NCBI GenBank assembly: GCA_963575675.1
Contig: CAUYUA010000111.1
Location: 53,410 to 117,409 of the forward strand
Direction of reading: 5' to 3'
Length of the DNA stretch: 64,000 bases
Source of the DNA: CAUYUA01 sp963575675
GTDB taxonomy: Bacteria > Pseudomonadota > Alphaproteobacteria > Azospirillales > Azospirillaceae
Position 1 is the first letter of the stretch. Every line of letters starts with the position of its first letter. Below, piece by piece: positions 63,526-64,000 of the stretch. The notes under the pieces were generated by a model, which was not told the origin of the DNA, ran no database searches, and saw only the letters and a list, made by a program, of their open reading frames with translations. The position numbers and the translations under genes are program-made.

Positions 63526-63680
63526 GGCGAGCCTCCTCGTCAGCTTGAAGGTTTACGGAATATCACGGAAACAAGAGAAAATTTCTCTTGTTTGCATATG
63601 TCACGCCCTGACGCCAAATGTCCAGAACCGATTTTGCATGCCGAAAGCATCCCCCAAAACACAGGATTTGCATAAAAATA

Positions 63681-63898
63681 AACAGGTCATGAGATTGCGT
63701 TCCCAGTCTCTCGGACCAAGGACGAAAGCCTCCAGCCGTCGGCGCCAACCGTCGGCGCCAATGAGCAATCGTAAAAGGAAACAGTTGCAAGAGAAAACAG
63801 ATGCAAAGATAAACACTCTCAGAGGAAGATTGATCGCGAATAAGGGAAACCTTCATCCTTGGCCCAAGCGACCGAGAACACAGTCCCTGGCCCCGTTT
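63681..63898. repeat. Long palindromic intergenic element, diverged copy
   Basis: The right end (GAGAACACAGTCCCTGGCCC, 63874-63893, then CGTT) is a typical ACTGTGTT-loop unit. The left end (from AACAGGTCATGAGATTGCGT at 63681) is a much changed reverse complement that still carries CGGACCAAGGACGAAAG. Inner CCGTCGGCGCCAA is duplicated (63735-63760). The rest of 63526-64000 shows no gene. Confidence 0.65.
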
Positions 63899-64000
63899 AA
63901 ATCTTTCATTCAACCTCATCCCCACAAATAAGAAACAACCCACAACCGCCGAGACATAAATTCCATGCCGTTTGTTTCCATCCTAGAGGATCGTCTGGAG

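Noticed and set aside
63965..64000. Possible start of a plus-strand gene (MPFVSILEDRLE) at the right edge
   Set aside because: Only 12 codons are visible and no clear ribosome-binding site precedes them, so it cannot be supported.
1..64000. CRISPR arrays, tRNA or rRNA genes, prophage modules and toxin-antitoxin pairs
   Set aside because: No regularly spaced direct repeats, cloverleaf-like intergenic segments, phage structural genes or paired small ORFs of that type were seen by eye. A covariance-model scan for tRNA and other RNA would be the decisive test.

Overview
The window looks like chromosomal DNA of an alphaproteobacterium. The best guess is Rhodospirillales or a nearby free-living, motile group; this is inferred from protein character and gene content, not from a marker gene. 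Support comes from the moderately GC-rich coding bias, the style of the GshB, RsmI, LppC-like, RecG and PrfB proteins, the AmpG and SirB1-type proteins, a B12-dependent methylmalonyl-CoA mutase, and many chemoreceptors and hybrid kinases. No rRNA, tRNA, CRISPR array, phage or plasmid module was seen.

Layout. 1-13.4 kb: the tail of a chemoreceptor, a small glycine-zipper membrane protein, a CorC/HlyC-type CBS protein with a HAD hydrolase, a SirB1-type protein, gshB, the divergent rsmI / LppC-like pair, an EamA exporter, a second chemoreceptor, and a TPR-glycosyltransferase that overlaps hrpB tail to tail. 13.3-23 kb (all minus strand): hrpB, a two-component pair (a 1151-residue hybrid kinase and a response regulator with a roughly 500-residue unrecognised N-terminal part), and a pentapeptide-repeat protein. 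23.5-30.6 kb (plus): an ABC ATPase/permease pair, glutathione reductase, a NodB-fold protein, a secreted nuclease, arsC and a small helix-hairpin-helix-like protein. 30.7-38 kb: a TAXI-type binding protein with a low-complexity N-terminus, a DUF2491 protein, penicillin-binding protein 1A and guaB. 38-46.6 kb: a DUF4337 protein, recG, a chemoreceptor gene destroyed by an IS630-type element and a frameshift, a second identical copy of that element, and a periplasmic binding protein. 46.7-64 kb (mostly minus): an alpha/beta hydrolase lacking its nucleophile serine, ampG, a diguanylate cyclase response regulator, a second glycine-zipper protein, a short NfeD with an SPFH protein, a 1619-residue hybrid kinase with a binding protein, methylmalonyl-CoA mutase, a ribbon-helix-helix protein and prfB with its programmed +1 frameshift.

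Themes. Glutathione metabolism is represented by gshB, gor and the glutaredoxin-dependent arsC. Cell-wall growth and recycling are represented by PBP1A, the LppC-like activator and ampG. Sensing is heavily represented by three chemoreceptors, two large hybrid kinases, two response regulators and two family-3 binding proteins.

The most distinctive feature is a family of about nine intergenic palindromes. All carry the same loop core (ACTGTGTT, or AACACAGT read the other way). Stems vary but still pair, and some elements are short terminator-like hairpins while others are 110-230 bp inverted repeats whose two ends are each such a hairpin.
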